A DNA stretch of 64,000 nucleotides, taken from positions 62,001 through 126,000 of the forward strand of contig NZ_NXLW01000003.1 in NCBI RefSeq assembly GCF_003364265.1, read 5' to 3'. Shown here one piece after another: positions 38,190 through 47,540 of this stretch. Numbering within the stretch: position 1 is the first letter of the stretch; every line of letters begins with the position of its first letter. The notes beneath the pieces were generated by a model that was not told the origin of the DNA, did not search any database, and saw only the letters and a list, made by a program, of their open reading frames with translations. A program made the translations under genes and the position numbers. Source of the stretch: Helicobacter aurati. Lineage in GTDB: Bacteria > Campylobacterota > Campylobacteria > Campylobacterales > Helicobacteraceae.

Positions 38190-39308
38190 CTAGTTACTTG
38201 CACTATGAGAATATTCTGCCGCAAATACTGCCAATGCCTTTTGTGTAAGAGTGGACATCGGGAGATTATTCATCTCATTGTTTGGGAAAAATACAATATC
38301 ACCGTTTTGCATCAATGCAGAACAACTCAGATTATTCTCGCCCAATGAATGAAAGAAATCTTGGCATTCTTCTTTATCATTACAGACGTGCAGCCATATT
38401 TTTGCGTGAATGCGATATTTTGTATAACTATGCTGAATTTCCCCTAAATATCGATATTTTTCTTTTTCTTGAATATCACATTCTTGACATAGAAATTGAG
38501 GCAGATTATACAAACCGTAATACAATTTTTCCTTACTTTTTGTGAAAGCAATATACATTGTATTCTCCTTGTAATATGTGCAAATCATGAAACACAAATC
38601 AAGATTCTGATAATCTTTCTTTCTACTTTGTGGAAATTCCATTGCGCGCTCTCTACCTTCGCACAATGAATACAAAGGGCACAACGTATAATCCTGCAAA
38701 CATAAAGGCTTGGGTTTACAAACTAGCGCGCCCAAATCCAATAGAGCTTGGTTATAATCAAAGCTACGTTCAAAACAAAGGATTCTATCTGCAATCTCTT
38801 GCAAGAGAGAATCTCTAGACGTAGCAAGCGAGAAAAGCCTGCAAAAAACACGTTTTATATTAGAATCATAAAATGCTACATTTTGTCCAAAACCAAAGCA
38901 ACTAATTGCGCCTGCTGTGTAATTGCCAATACCTGGCAATTCCCTTAAGAGCTCTGGCTTGCTTGGCAAAGAAGCATGATATTTCTCTAGGCAAATCATT
39001 GCGCTTTGCTGCAAATTACGTGCACGTGAATAATATCCTAAGCCCTGCCACATTTTGAGAATAGATTCTTGTGAACTTTTTGCGAGAGATTCTAAATTAG
39101 GAAACTGCTTAAGGAAAGGAAAATAGAAAAAATCCAAAACGCGAGTGAGCTGTGTTTGCTGCAACATCACCTCACTGATATAGATTTTATAGCTCTCACT
39201 CCCATCTCTAGGAAGATTGCGCCAAAATAATTCCTTTCTGCCGTACTTATGATACCATGAGAGCAATAACTCGTGGTATCGAGTAAGAGTAGTGCCGTAA
39301 AACAACAA
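38190..39308 (-). CDS. mutY: A/G-specific adenine DNA glycosylase
   Basis: A 372-residue base-excision enzyme removing A opposite 8-oxoG. The catalytic Glu is in SEVMLQQTQ (about 45-53), the helix-hairpin-helix is LPGIGNYTAGAI, and the catalytic Asp is in FYDSNIKRVF. The iron-sulfur cysteines are spaced C-x5-C-x6-C-x5-C (CKPKPLCLQDYTLCPLYSLC), not the usual C-x6-C-x2-C-x5-C. The C-terminal part is the NUDIX-like 8-oxoG reader. It starts at TTG 39308 with GGA upstream; no in-frame ATG is available. It sits between the DUF2059 gene and the dprE1-like gene. Confidence 0.93.
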   Translation of the reverse strand: MLFYGTTLTRYHELLLSWYHKYGRKELFWRNLPRDGSESYKIYISEVMLQQTQLTRVLDFFYFPFLKQFPNLESLAKSSQESILKMWQGLGYYSRARNLQQSAMICLEKYHASLPSKPELLRELPGIGNYTAGAISCFGFGQNVAFYDSNIKRVFCRLFSLATSRDSLLQEIADRILCFERSFDYNQALLDLGALVCKPKPLCLQDYTLCPLYSLCEGRERAMEFPQSRKKDYQNLDLCFMICTYYKENTMYIAFTKSKEKLYYGLYNLPQFLCQECDIQEKEKYRYLGEIQHSYTKYRIHAKIWLHVCNDKEECQDFFHSLGENNLSCSALMQNGDIVFFPNNEMNNLPMSTLTQKALAVFAAEYSHSASN

Positions 39309-39328
39309 GAGATTCCATAAAAGATTAT

Positions 39329-40363
39329 CTAATTATAGGACTCAAGATATTCCGAAATATTATTGAACACATCTTTCATATACTCCATTGATTGCACTTC
39401 AAAATCAGTGTTAGCAGAAGCTTGTAACGTAAGCAAGACAGACTTTGCACCTACAGGCGAACGATAGAAAGCAAGTAATGAATCTATTTCATCTTGTGTA
39501 TAGTGTTTAGCCTTAATAACAAGGCTATATTCTACTAACACCGTTTTAAGATTTTCTATGCGACTTCTAGCTTCTTTTTTACTTAGTCCAAATTCCTCTC
39601 TTAATGCTGTGTCCAAACCTCGTAAACCTAAATCAATCATTGGTTCTTCTCGTTTAATATCAATAAGCTCTAAAAGTGATTTTTTCTTTTTATCTGCTTT
39701 AGAATCTGCGCTCAATGCAAAAGGCGGTAACTTGGGCACTTCACCTGTTTTAATGAACAAAAAATGCGCTCTTGTAATTTCTCTTGCAATTTCCATTTCA
39801 ACTTGTAGCTCCTTTTTCCCTAATGCAGAACGAACATAGTCGTGAATATCTTGTGCTTCTTGCAAGCTATAAAATCGATGCCAATAGGAGACGGCAAATT
39901 TTTTAAAAGATTCTCTTTGTTTGACTAATCTTTTTCTGTTATCTCTAGTTAAAACGCGCTCAAATGTTTCATAGTTATCCAACTTTTTACGTTTAAGTAA
40001 ATCTGCTGACGTAGAAAGAAAGGCAAGCGTAAGGATAGAATTATCAAAAAAAGACAAAAATTCAGAATCTCTAATATACCCAGACAATTCATAATATAAG
40101 CGATCTTTCTTGATTGCTTTCTGTTTCACTTCTTCTATCGTCATAGAGCCAAAAGTATTCTCTGTCTCTAATTGACCCATAGAACCGTGCTTTGGACAAG
40201 AGTGCGATTCTGAAGTATGTGCATGCAATAATGTCGAAAAACCAAGAGAGAGAAAGAATCCAAAGCAAAGCATCAAGTGTTGCAGATTCCCAACGGACCG
40301 AATACAATGTGCAAAAACACTATACAGAGAAAATCTTGGCTGCTGTCTTATATGTTGTAGCAT
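39329..40363 (-). CDS. DUF2059-type secreted protein of unknown function
   Basis: A 344-residue protein. A long hydrophobic leader (about 30-48, LMLCFGFFLSLGFSTLLHA) indicates export. A short His-rich stretch follows (HTSESHSCPKHG). The C-terminal half (YTQDEIDSLLAFYRSPVGAK) matches the DUF2059 helical repeat. A charged, low-complexity segment (DSKADKKKKS) lies in the middle. Start ATG 40363 follows CAAGGAGCAGTT. It lies 23 bases after mraY and before mutY, in the same run of genes. Function unknown. Confidence 0.75.
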   Translation of the reverse strand: MLQHIRQQPRFSLYSVFAHCIRSVGNLQHLMLCFGFFLSLGFSTLLHAHTSESHSCPKHGSMGQLETENTFGSMTIEEVKQKAIKKDRLYYELSGYIRDSEFLSFFDNSILTLAFLSTSADLLKRKKLDNYETFERVLTRDNRKRLVKQRESFKKFAVSYWHRFYSLQEAQDIHDYVRSALGKKELQVEMEIAREITRAHFLFIKTGEVPKLPPFALSADSKADKKKKSLLELIDIKREEPMIDLGLRGLDTALREEFGLSKKEARSRIENLKTVLVEYSLVIKAKHYTQDEIDSLLAFYRSPVGAKSVLLTLQASANTDFEVQSMEYMKDVFNNISEYLESYN

Positions 40364-40386
40364 AACTGCTCCTTGAATTAAAATGT

Positions 40387-41457
40387 TTAACGAATCTTTA
40401 ATGTAATAAGAGCAATAATATTGCTCAAAATAGCGATGATCCAAAATCGCACAATAATTTTATTCTCCGCCCATCCCTTCACTTCAAAATGATGATGAAT
40501 AGGCGCCATCAAAAATATCTTCTTTTGTCGAATCTTATAACTACCAATTTGCAAAATGACAGAAATTGTCTCTATTACAAAAATAGAACCCATACAAATC
40601 AATAAAATTTCATTTTTTGAAACAATTGCGCAAAAAGCAATAAAACCACCGAGTGCTAAACTCCCACTATCTCCCATAAATATCTGTGCGGGATGACAAT
40701 TAAACCACAAAAAGCCAAATAAGGCACCAATCATCGCGAGACTTAAAACCATCACCTCACCCGAATCTATGATATGAGGAATAAATAGGTATTTTGATAA
40801 TTCAAAATTGCCACCGATATAGACAAAGATACTTAAAGAGGCTAGAGCACAAATGCTAGGCACAGTCGCTAAGCCATCAAGTCCATCTGTTACATTCACG
40901 GCATTGGTTGTCGCAAGAAAAACTAACAGCCAAAACCCAATCATAAGAAAAGGGAAAGACTGCAGAGAAAAGAGAGGGTTTTTCATTAACGGAACAAAAA
41001 AAGAAGTATTCAATCCTGATACATAAAGCCAAGAGCTTATGCCCAACCCCACTACAAACAACAAGCCAAATTTAATTTTGGAGCTCATGCCAGCATTGCT
41101 TTTTGCTGCAATTTTCATATAATCATCTCTTGCACCAATAAGCATAAAGAGAATCATACAGGCAAGCCCAATGTATACATAGCTGTTATCAAGCCTCGCT
41201 GTAAGAATACTTGCAATCACAGCTGAAAAAACAAAAACCAGCCCGCCCATAGTCGGCGTGTCTTTTTTATTGCTATGTGCCTTAATAGAATCTGATATAG
41301 GTTGATTGGCTTTTTTTGATCTAGCCCATGTTATAAAATACGGCGTAAGCAACACGGTAAGCAAAAAAGCTATAAAAAAAGCTATACCTGCACGAAATGT
41401 AATATATTTCAATAATGACACATTTAACATTCCTTGCAAATGCAATTCATACAACAT
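40387..41457 (-). CDS. mraY: Phospho-N-acetylmuramoyl-pentapeptide transferase
   Basis: A 356-residue polytopic enzyme that makes lipid I on undecaprenyl phosphate for peptidoglycan. Conserved cytoplasmic loops are visible: KKDTPTMGG (about 65-73), [14 protein letters not shown] (about 185-198) with catalytic Asp, and MAPIHHHFE near residue 318. TTTGGAGTGATAT precedes ATG 41457. It heads a same-strand run ending in cobB. The downstream DPPR synthase-like gene probably competes for the same lipid carrier. Confidence 0.97.
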   Translation of the reverse strand: MLYELHLQGMLNVSLLKYITFRAGIAFFIAFLLTVLLTPYFITWARSKKANQPISDSIKAHSNKKDTPTMGGLVFVFSAVIASILTARLDNSYVYIGLACMILFMLIGARDDYMKIAAKSNAGMSSKIKFGLLFVVGLGISSWLYVSGLNTSFFVPLMKNPLFSLQSFPFLMIGFWLLVFLATTNAVNVTDGLDGLATVPSICALASLSIFVYIGGNFELSKYLFIPHIIDSGEVMVLSLAMIGALFGFLWFNCHPAQIFMGDSGSLALGGFIAFCAIVSKNEILLICMGSIFVIETISVILQIGSYKIRQKKIFLMAPIHHHFEVKGWAENKIIVRFWIIAILSNIIALITLKIR

Positions 41458-41514
41458 ATATCACTCCAAAGAAACTAAATCTTTTAACTTTTTGCATGCA
41501 AATACAATCTTGTA

Positions 41515-41566
41515 ATTATAAGTAAAATTTTACTTATAATGAATTTTTCTCAAAAATTCATTATAA
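41515..41566. repeat. Two overlapping perfect palindromes between mraY and gpmI
   Basis: 41515-41540 is a perfect 26-base palindrome with TTTTACTTATAAT as its right half. 41534-41566 is a second perfect inverted repeat, 15-base arms around CTC. They share TTATAAT at 41534-41540, so the two hairpins would be mutually exclusive in RNA. It lies in the divergent promoter region, 58 bases upstream of the mraY start and 90 bases before gpmI. It could be a double operator or a structural switch. Confidence 0.85.
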
Positions 41567-41655
41567 TTTTGCGTCAATGCGCGTTAAAGTAGCAAATTTT
41601 TGTAATAACCACATAACTAAGTTGGGATAGACTTCACAAAATTAAAAGGAATATT

Positions 41656-43185
41656 ATGAATAAAGTACTACTCATTATCACAGATGGTATCGGATTTAGC
41701 CCTAAAACCGAATATAACGCTTTCTATCATGCAAAGAAGCCTCACTATGATTATCTCTTTAAGAATATTCCCAATTCCCTCTTGCATACCTATGGGGAAA
41801 GTGTGGGTTTACCTAGCGGACAGATGGGTAATTCTGAAGTTGGGCACATGAGCTTGGGGAGCGGCAGAATTCTCTATCAAGATTTAGTAAGGATTAACAA
41901 AGCCATCAGTGATAATACTCTACATTCCAATCAAGTGCTGCAAAATGTACTAGATTCTATTCAAACGCTTCATTTAGCGGTACTCGCGAGTAATGCTGGC
42001 GTACATTCACACATTAATCATCTCAAAGAACTTGCAAAAATCGCGAAATCTAAAAATAAAAAAATATGGCTACACCTTATCTCTGATGGTAGAGATTCTA
42101 AACCACAAAGCTTTTTAGAGCATATTGCAATACTTGATGATATTTTAGATTCAAATGTGCAGATTGCCACAGTATCTGGAAGATTCTATGCAATGGACAG
42201 AGATAATCGTTGGGAACGAGTAGAATCTGCCTTTCAAGCTATCGCACACGGTGCCAATCTACAGCACCAAAATATACAGAGCTATATCGCGCAATCCTAC
42301 CAACATGGAATCTTCGATGAATTTATATTGCCTGCAAGCTTCAATAATTATCTTGGAATGCCAAAAGCCAATATTCAAAGCCTTAAACAAAACCATATTA
42401 ATCAAGACAATAAAGATTCCAATACAGAGGGATTTATCTTTGTCAACTATCGAAGCGATAGAGCAAGAGAAATTGTTGCTAGTCTTGGACTAAAAGACTT
42501 TCAGGGTTTTGAGCGAGATATGCCCAACCTTCTTATGACATGTATGTGTGAATATGATGAGAAATTTCCTTTTGATATTATTTTCCCCAAGAACAAAGTG
42601 CAAAATACTTTGGCACAAATTATTGCAGAGCATGGACTAAAGCAAGCGCATGTTGCTGAAACAGAAAAATACGCGCATGTAACTTTCTTTTTCAATGGAG
42701 GGAAAGAAGATAGATTAGATGGCGAGGAAAGATTACTAGTGCAGTCTCCCAAAGTAGTAACTTATGACTTACAGCCAGAAATGAGTGCACAAGAAGTAGC
42801 AAATGGCGTGTGCGATTTTATTAATAAAGGCTTTGATTTCATTGTGGTTAATTTTGCCAATGGCGATATGGTTGGGCACACAGGCAATTTTGAAGCGAGC
42901 ATTAAAGCAGTGGAAGCCGTAGATAAAGAATTAGCAAAAATATGGAATCTCGCGAAACAACAGGAATACAGCATTATAATGACAAGCGACCATGGAAACT
43001 GCGAGGAAATGAAAGATTCTAATTGCAATCCTCTCCCCAATCACACGGTAGGCGATGTATTTTGCTTTGTAGATTCTAAAAATGTGCATACCATTGCTAA
43101 TGGCACATTGAGTAACATTGCCCCTACTATTCTCAAAATCATGAATATCCCTATTCCTAAGGAAATGGATAAGCCGCTCTTTTAA
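41656..43185 (+). CDS. gpmI: 2,3-bisphosphoglycerate-independent phosphoglycerate mutase
   Basis: A 509-residue, two-manganese enzyme interconverting 3- and 2-phosphoglycerate. The phosphoserine site is GNSEVGHMSLGSGR (about 58-71). Other blocks are SDGRDSKP, MDRDNRW, NYRSDRARE and the metal cluster residues in MTSDHGNCEEM and PNHTVGDV near the end. It is the glycolytic/gluconeogenic partner of the GAPDH in this window. AAAAGGAATATT precedes the ATG. birA follows after 70 bases. Confidence 0.97.
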   Translation: MNKVLLIITDGIGFSPKTEYNAFYHAKKPHYDYLFKNIPNSLLHTYGESVGLPSGQMGNSEVGHMSLGSGRILYQDLVRINKAISDNTLHSNQVLQNVLDSIQTLHLAVLASNAGVHSHINHLKELAKIAKSKNKKIWLHLISDGRDSKPQSFLEHIAILDDILDSNVQIATVSGRFYAMDRDNRWERVESAFQAIAHGANLQHQNIQSYIAQSYQHGIFDEFILPASFNNYLGMPKANIQSLKQNHINQDNKDSNTEGFIFVNYRSDRAREIVASLGLKDFQGFERDMPNLLMTCMCEYDEKFPFDIIFPKNKVQNTLAQIIAEHGLKQAHVAETEKYAHVTFFFNGGKEDRLDGEERLLVQSPKVVTYDLQPEMSAQEVANGVCDFINKGFDFIVVNFANGDMVGHTGNFEASIKAVEAVDKELAKIWNLAKQQEYSIIMTSDHGNCEEMKDSNCNPLPNHTVGDVFCFVDSKNVHTIANGTLSNIAPTILKIMNIPIPKEMDKPLF

Positions 43186-43255
43186 ATATAATATTTCTTG
43201 AGAAACAAGTAGCAACTAACCATGCGCTGTAAAAACAACGTATAAAAGGATTCTT

Positions 43256-44002
43256 ATGTACATTTATTGGTTCAAGGAAATTCCATCTACACAAGAATTT
43301 CTTTATGCGCTTACTAAAAACGATGATAGCCTACCTATTCTAGTTTTGACACTCAAACAAACAAAGGGTATTGGTTCTCGAGGGAACAAATGGCAATCAC
43401 CGCAAGAAGGAATATATTTCTCCTTTGCCCTACATACATCACAACTTCCTAATGACTTACCCATACAATCTAGCTCTATTTATTTTGGTTGGCTGTTTTT
43501 GCAAAAGCTGCGCGAGTGCAACAAACATGTTTGGCTTAAATGGCCAAACGACTTATATATACAAGATACAAAGGCTAAAATAGGCAAAATAGGTGGAATC
43601 ATGACACAGGCAACAAAGCAATGCCTGATTTGTGGAATGGGTATTAATGTTTTTGATTCTAATTATGCTTCACTCTATCAAGAACAACATGAAGAAAATA
43701 CATTAAAAGTCCTCTATGAAATACTAAGCTTTTTAGGTCTTCATGTCAAATTGGACGAAATATTACAGCAAGAATACGTTAAAATAAAACTCACGCAAAG
43801 CAGCTATAATACTGACGTTTTTACTTATATTTCTTGGCAACATGTTTTCACTCAATATCAACAAGAGTTTTACAAAAGTCATAGTTTTACAACTCATATT
43901 ACATGCAATAACGTCCTACAAGAGATAAAGCTTTCAGATTGTCTATTATGTGAGGACGGTAGCCTTATGAAAGACAATAAGAAGTTTTATAGTTTGCGTT
44001 AA
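43256..44002 (+). CDS. birA: Biotin--protein ligase (BirA, catalytic type)
   Basis: A 248-residue ligase without the N-terminal DNA-binding domain, so not a repressor. It starts at the substrate segment KEIPSTQEFL. The biotinoyl-AMP loop reads KGIGSRGNKWQSP, a variant of GRGRxGRxW; WLKWPNDLY and KIGKIGGIM carry the ATP/biotin-binding Lys. It attaches biotin to the acetyl-CoA carboxylase carrier protein. It precedes parA by 18 bases, the same order as in H. pylori (birA, parA, parB). Confidence 0.93.
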   Translation: MYIYWFKEIPSTQEFLYALTKNDDSLPILVLTLKQTKGIGSRGNKWQSPQEGIYFSFALHTSQLPNDLPIQSSSIYFGWLFLQKLRECNKHVWLKWPNDLYIQDTKAKIGKIGGIMTQATKQCLICGMGINVFDSNYASLYQEQHEENTLKVLYEILSFLGLHVKLDEILQQEYVKIKLTQSSYNTDVFTYISWQHVFTQYQQEFYKSHSFTTHITCNNVLQEIKLSDCLLCEDGSLMKDNKKFYSLR

Positions 44003-44020
44003 GAGCATAAGGAGAATACA

Positions 44021-44863
44021 ATGAGTGAAATTATTTGCATAGCTAGTCAAAAAGGCGGAGTAGGCAAAACAACAACTGCCATTAATCTCTCTGCCTCGCT
44101 TTCTTTGCTTAACAAAAAAGTATTACTTATTGATTTTGACCCTCAATCAAATGCTACTGTAAGTTTGGGAGTAAATCGCAGAGATATTATAGAATCAAGT
44201 ATGTTTACGGTCATGAATGGACGCAAGCATCTTAAAGACATTATACGAGAAACATGTATGGATAATCTCTTTATTGCTCCAACAGACCAACATTTAGCTG
44301 GCATAGAATCTGAATATTACCGACAAAAAAAAATCTTACTGCCCAATCGATTAGAAGAAGTAAGAAGGGAATATGATTTTATCATCATAGATACTGCGCC
44401 AACTTTAGGTCCTCTTACAATTAACCCTTTGACTGTCGCGAACTCTGTACTTGTGCCTGTACAATGCGAATACTTTGCACTCGACGGGTTAGCACAGCTA
44501 CTTTCAACAATCAAAGTACTACAACAATCAAACAACCCTAAGTTACAGATTCGTGGTTTCCTGCCCACAATGCACTCTACACAAAACAACCTTTCAAAGG
44601 AAGTTTTAGATGATCTAATACGCAATATGCACGCAAATTTCTTCCAAGACGATAAAGGGCACATTATCATTCCTAGAAATATCAAGTTAGCCGAATCGCC
44701 CAGCCACAAAAAGCCTATTTGTAAATATGATAAAAAATCTGCTGGTCACTTTGCGTATATGCGACTAGCTCACGCTATTCTTAACAAAAAATTACCACAA
44801 AAATTTTCCACAAATTCTCAAACTAGCAAAAAAGCAATCAAAGCCTCTGCCAAGACACAATAA
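44021..44863 (+). CDS. parA: Chromosome partitioning ATPase ParA/Soj
   Basis: A 280-residue deviant Walker ATPase. The P-loop is KGGVGKTTTAINLS (about 10-23), followed by DFDPQSNATVSLG and IIDTAPTLGPLT. It works with ParB to segregate the chromosome. A run of nine A (44325-44333) is present in the coding sequence. AAGGAGAATACA precedes the ATG. parB starts 11 bases after its stop. Confidence 0.97.
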   Translation: MSEIICIASQKGGVGKTTTAINLSASLSLLNKKVLLIDFDPQSNATVSLGVNRRDIIESSMFTVMNGRKHLKDIIRETCMDNLFIAPTDQHLAGIESEYYRQKKILLPNRLEEVRREYDFIIIDTAPTLGPLTINPLTVANSVLVPVQCEYFALDGLAQLLSTIKVLQQSNNPKLQIRGFLPTMHSTQNNLSKEVLDDLIRNMHANFFQDDKGHIIIPRNIKLAESPSHKKPICKYDKKSAGHFAYMRLAHAILNKKLPQKFSTNSQTSKKAIKASAKTQ

Positions 44864-44874
44864 AAGGAGTAAGC

Positions 44875-45777
44875 ATGGCAAAGAAAAAGGCATTGAATAC
44901 GGGATTAAATGAATTATTAGCTGACATAGATGGTGTCTATCAAGGAGTTTATGAGACAATTGATTCTCAAAAAATACGTCATGTACATATAAATAACATA
45001 CAACCAAACCCCAATCAACCAAGAAAAGACTTTGATGAAGAAAAAATTAACGAACTTGCAGAATCCATTAAACAACATGGGTTATTGCAACCTCTGATTG
45101 TAACAGAATGTCCCGATGCTTCCTATACGCTTATAATAGGAGAACGAAGGCTTAGAGCAGCCAAATTAGCTGGATTGGAAGAAGTTGCAGTAATTGTTAG
45201 CGACATTGAACAACACAAGCTACGGGAGCTAGCTTTGATAGAGAATATCCAAAGAGAAAACCTCAACCCAATAGAATTAGCCACATGCTATCAAGCACTT
45301 ATTAGCGAACACAACATCACACATGATGAGCTTTCACAAAGGCTTTGCAAATCTCGCTCACAAATCACCAACACGCTAAGACTGCTTGGATTGCGTAAAG
45401 AAACACAAAATCTGATTGCGCAAAATAAAATTACACAAGGGCACTCTAAGATTCTTATTGGCTTAGGAGAAAAAGATGAAGAAACTATCATTCAATCTAT
45501 ACTCGGGCAGAAACTTAACGTGCGTGATACAGAAATCCTTGCAAAAAAAATAAAAGAAAAGAAACACATTGCAGAATCTAATGAGACAGGCATTAAACAA
45601 GATTCCATGTCGTCATCTCATATAGAAAAATCAAAGTTAAAAGAATTACAAAAAATATTACAACACTATCGCATTTCTACGCGCGCGCATACAAATTCAA
45701 TTACACTGATTTTTTCAGATAATGCCTCGCTACAAAATCTGATAGAATCTTTACATCAAAACTCCATAAATCACTAA
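44875..45777 (+). CDS. parB: Chromosome partitioning protein ParB
   Basis: A 300-residue parS-binding CTP switch protein. The N-terminal ParB/Srx fold includes NPNQPRKDF and the nucleotide-binding boxes GERRLRAAKLAG (about 83-94) and IENIQRENLNPIE. The HTH (SQRLCKSRSQITNTLRLL) recognises parS, and a C-terminal dimerisation domain follows a charged linker. I did not find an obvious consensus parS palindrome within this window by eye. AAAAGGAGTAAGC precedes the ATG. Confidence 0.96.
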   Translation: MAKKKALNTGLNELLADIDGVYQGVYETIDSQKIRHVHINNIQPNPNQPRKDFDEEKINELAESIKQHGLLQPLIVTECPDASYTLIIGERRLRAAKLAGLEEVAVIVSDIEQHKLRELALIENIQRENLNPIELATCYQALISEHNITHDELSQRLCKSRSQITNTLRLLGLRKETQNLIAQNKITQGHSKILIGLGEKDEETIIQSILGQKLNVRDTEILAKKIKEKKHIAESNETGIKQDSMSSSHIEKSKLKELQKILQHYRISTRAHTNSITLIFSDNASLQNLIESLHQNSINH

Positions 45778-45875
45778 CTAAAGGCACTCAAACAAACCGA
45801 ATATAGAATCAAAATAACGGACGCATATTTGATTCTATAAACACTCACAAAATTTTGCTTGATTATTGCCTGAAA

Positions 45876-46586
45876 TTACGAATCGTCCACTTCCCCGATT
45901 TCTGGTTCTTTATTGCAAGAAAATATCTTACCATGCGCATAATCTACTATTCTTCCAGCAATTTGATTCAATGGTAAAATTTCCTTTATTGCGCCAGCCT
46001 CAATAGCTTTCTTAGGCATACCAAAGACAACACAACTCTCTTTATCTTGCGCAATAGTATAAGCACCATTATCAAAAAGCTCTTTCATTCCAATCATACC
46101 GTCATCCCCCATACCCGTAAGAATAATGGCTAATACATTTTTACCTAAAGTATTGTTAGCACTCCTAAAAAGTATGTCTACGCTTGGTCTATGCCTACTG
46201 ATTTTCTGCGCCTCAAAAGGCGCAACACAGCATCTATTAACTTCATACTTAAAAATAACATGCGCATCGCCATTAGCCACATAAACACAATCTTGCTTCA
46301 AAGGCATTTTTTCATTAATCTCATAAATATTTAACTTGCTATTAGCATTTAATCTTGTAACTAAAGATGAAGAAAACATTTTAGGAATATGCTGCACTAC
46401 TACAATTGGAGGTAACCCTGTGGGCAATGCCGAAAAAATTTGGTAAAGGGCATCCGTGCCACCAGTAGAGCTACCAATAACTACGACTTTATCACGTGAA
46501 TGTGAACAAGGTTTCTTAGGAAGAATTGTATCAGGATGGTGTTTTTCCTCTATGTGTTTTGATAAAACATTGCTTTTGGATGCCAT
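45876..46586 (-). CDS. cheB: Chemotaxis methylesterase CheB without receiver domain
   Basis: A 236-residue protein containing only the CheB catalytic domain: VIGSSTGGTDALYQIF (catalytic Ser), VVQHIPKMF (catalytic His) and LTGMGDDGMIGM (catalytic Asp). The usual N-terminal receiver is missing, as in C. jejuni CheB. It demethylates or deamidates chemoreceptors, so it would not be phospho-regulated by CheA. CheR lies 9 bases upstream in the same operon. H. pylori lacks both, supporting a non-gastric Helicobacter. Confidence 0.92.
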   Translation of the reverse strand: MASKSNVLSKHIEEKHHPDTILPKKPCSHSRDKVVVIGSSTGGTDALYQIFSALPTGLPPIVVVQHIPKMFSSSLVTRLNANSKLNIYEINEKMPLKQDCVYVANGDAHVIFKYEVNRCCVAPFEAQKISRHRPSVDILFRSANNTLGKNVLAIILTGMGDDGMIGMKELFDNGAYTIAQDKESCVVFGMPKKAIEAGAIKEILPLNQIAGRIVDYAHGKIFSCNKEPEIGEVDDS

Positions 46587-46595
46587 AATTCTCCT

Positions 46596-47435
46596 TTAAT
46601 CAGAGATTAATTTTTTCACAAAAATTTTATTACCAAGTTTATCAAATTTATCCTTGAGACTCAATACATCTTCTGAATGCCCCAAATACAGAGCCCCCCC
46701 CTCTTTAAGGACATGATGTAATTTAGTAAGGATATTTTCTTGATTTTTCATTTCAAAATAAATAAGCGCATTACGACAAAATACCATATCAAATTCATTA
46801 GCATTGAAAGGGTAGACGTTAGCAAAAAAATTAAGTTGCTGAAAAATAATAAGATTCTTAATGTTGCTTTTTGCTGTAAAATGTGAGACAACATCGGTCT
46901 TCTTTACATTGAAATATTTTTCAATTTCCACCCAATCTGGAAGCTTATTTAATCGGGGATCGAATGTGTATTCACCTTTCCTTGCAAATTCCAACATATT
47001 AGTATCAATATCAGTCGCTATAATTGTAATAGCAGAATGTGATTTATAGAGTGTCTTCGCATAAATACATGTTGTTGCAATTGAATAAGCCTCCTCTCCG
47101 CTAGAGCAAGCTGAACATAGTATTCTGATTTGTTTGTTATTACGTAATGGCTCAATCAATGTACGATTAAGCATATCACTAAAATGATATGACTCACGAA
47201 ATAAATCCGTCTTATTGGTTGTAAAACTATTAATAAATACTTGCTTTACTTGAGGATTAGTTTTGATGGCATGCACAAGCTCATCGAAAGTAGTAACATC
47301 ACGTAACAAACTGTTTCTTAAAAGAATATTAATCCTGTTTTTCATCATAGTCTGTTTTGAATCAGTTAAATGAATACCGCAAATTTGTCGTAATAAATCT
47401 TGAATAATATGTATTTGTTGAATATCTAGTTGCAT
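46596..47435 (-). CDS. cheR: Chemoreceptor methyltransferase CheR
   Basis: A 279-residue SAM-dependent methyltransferase of chemoreceptor glutamates. The N-terminal helical domain is followed by ILCSACSSGEEAYSIAT (SAM site, about 104-120), FDMVFCRNALIYF and GGALYLGHSED. The last segment is encoded over eight consecutive G (46701-46694), a moderately slippery tract. AAAGGAAAAGAAT precedes the start. It is co-transcribed with cheB and together they form the adaptation module. Confidence 0.94.
   Translation of the reverse strand: MQLDIQQIHIIQDLLRQICGIHLTDSKQTMMKNRINILLRNSLLRDVTTFDELVHAIKTNPQVKQVFINSFTTNKTDLFRESYHFSDMLNRTLIEPLRNNKQIRILCSACSSGEEAYSIATTCIYAKTLYKSHSAITIIATDIDTNMLEFARKGEYTFDPRLNKLPDWVEIEKYFNVKKTDVVSHFTAKSNIKNLIIFQQLNFFANVYPFNANEFDMVFCRNALIYFEMKNQENILTKLHHVLKEGGALYLGHSEDVLSLKDKFDKLGNKIFVKKLISD
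46694..46701 (-). repeat. G8 tract in cheR
   Basis: Eight consecutive C on the plus strand within the cheR coding sequence, translating as E-G-G-A near residue 248. Shorter than typical phase-variable tracts, but in frame here. Confidence 0.8.
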
Positions 47436-47501
47436 ATTCTTTTCCTTATAACAATGAGAAAATGTAGTGTTAGAATCTTATAGAATTTGGATTAAATAAG
47501 C

Positions 47502-47507
47502 TATAAT
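47502..47507 (+). promoter_or_regulatory. Putative -10 box of pdxJ
   Basis: A perfect TATAAT hexamer preceded by GC lies 33 bases before the pdxJ start codon; no convincing -35 is seen. Confidence 0.45.
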
Positions 47508-47540
47508 AGTAACATATTTTTAAAAATATAGAGGTCTATA

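Noticed and set aside
44325-44333. A9 run in parA as phase-variation tract
   Set aside because: A runs of this length are frequent in AT-rich genomes and parA is likely important for viability; also seen in recO and parB.
43256-45777. parS palindrome near parAB
   Set aside because: No clear GTTTCAC-type palindrome was found by eye; a motif search is needed.
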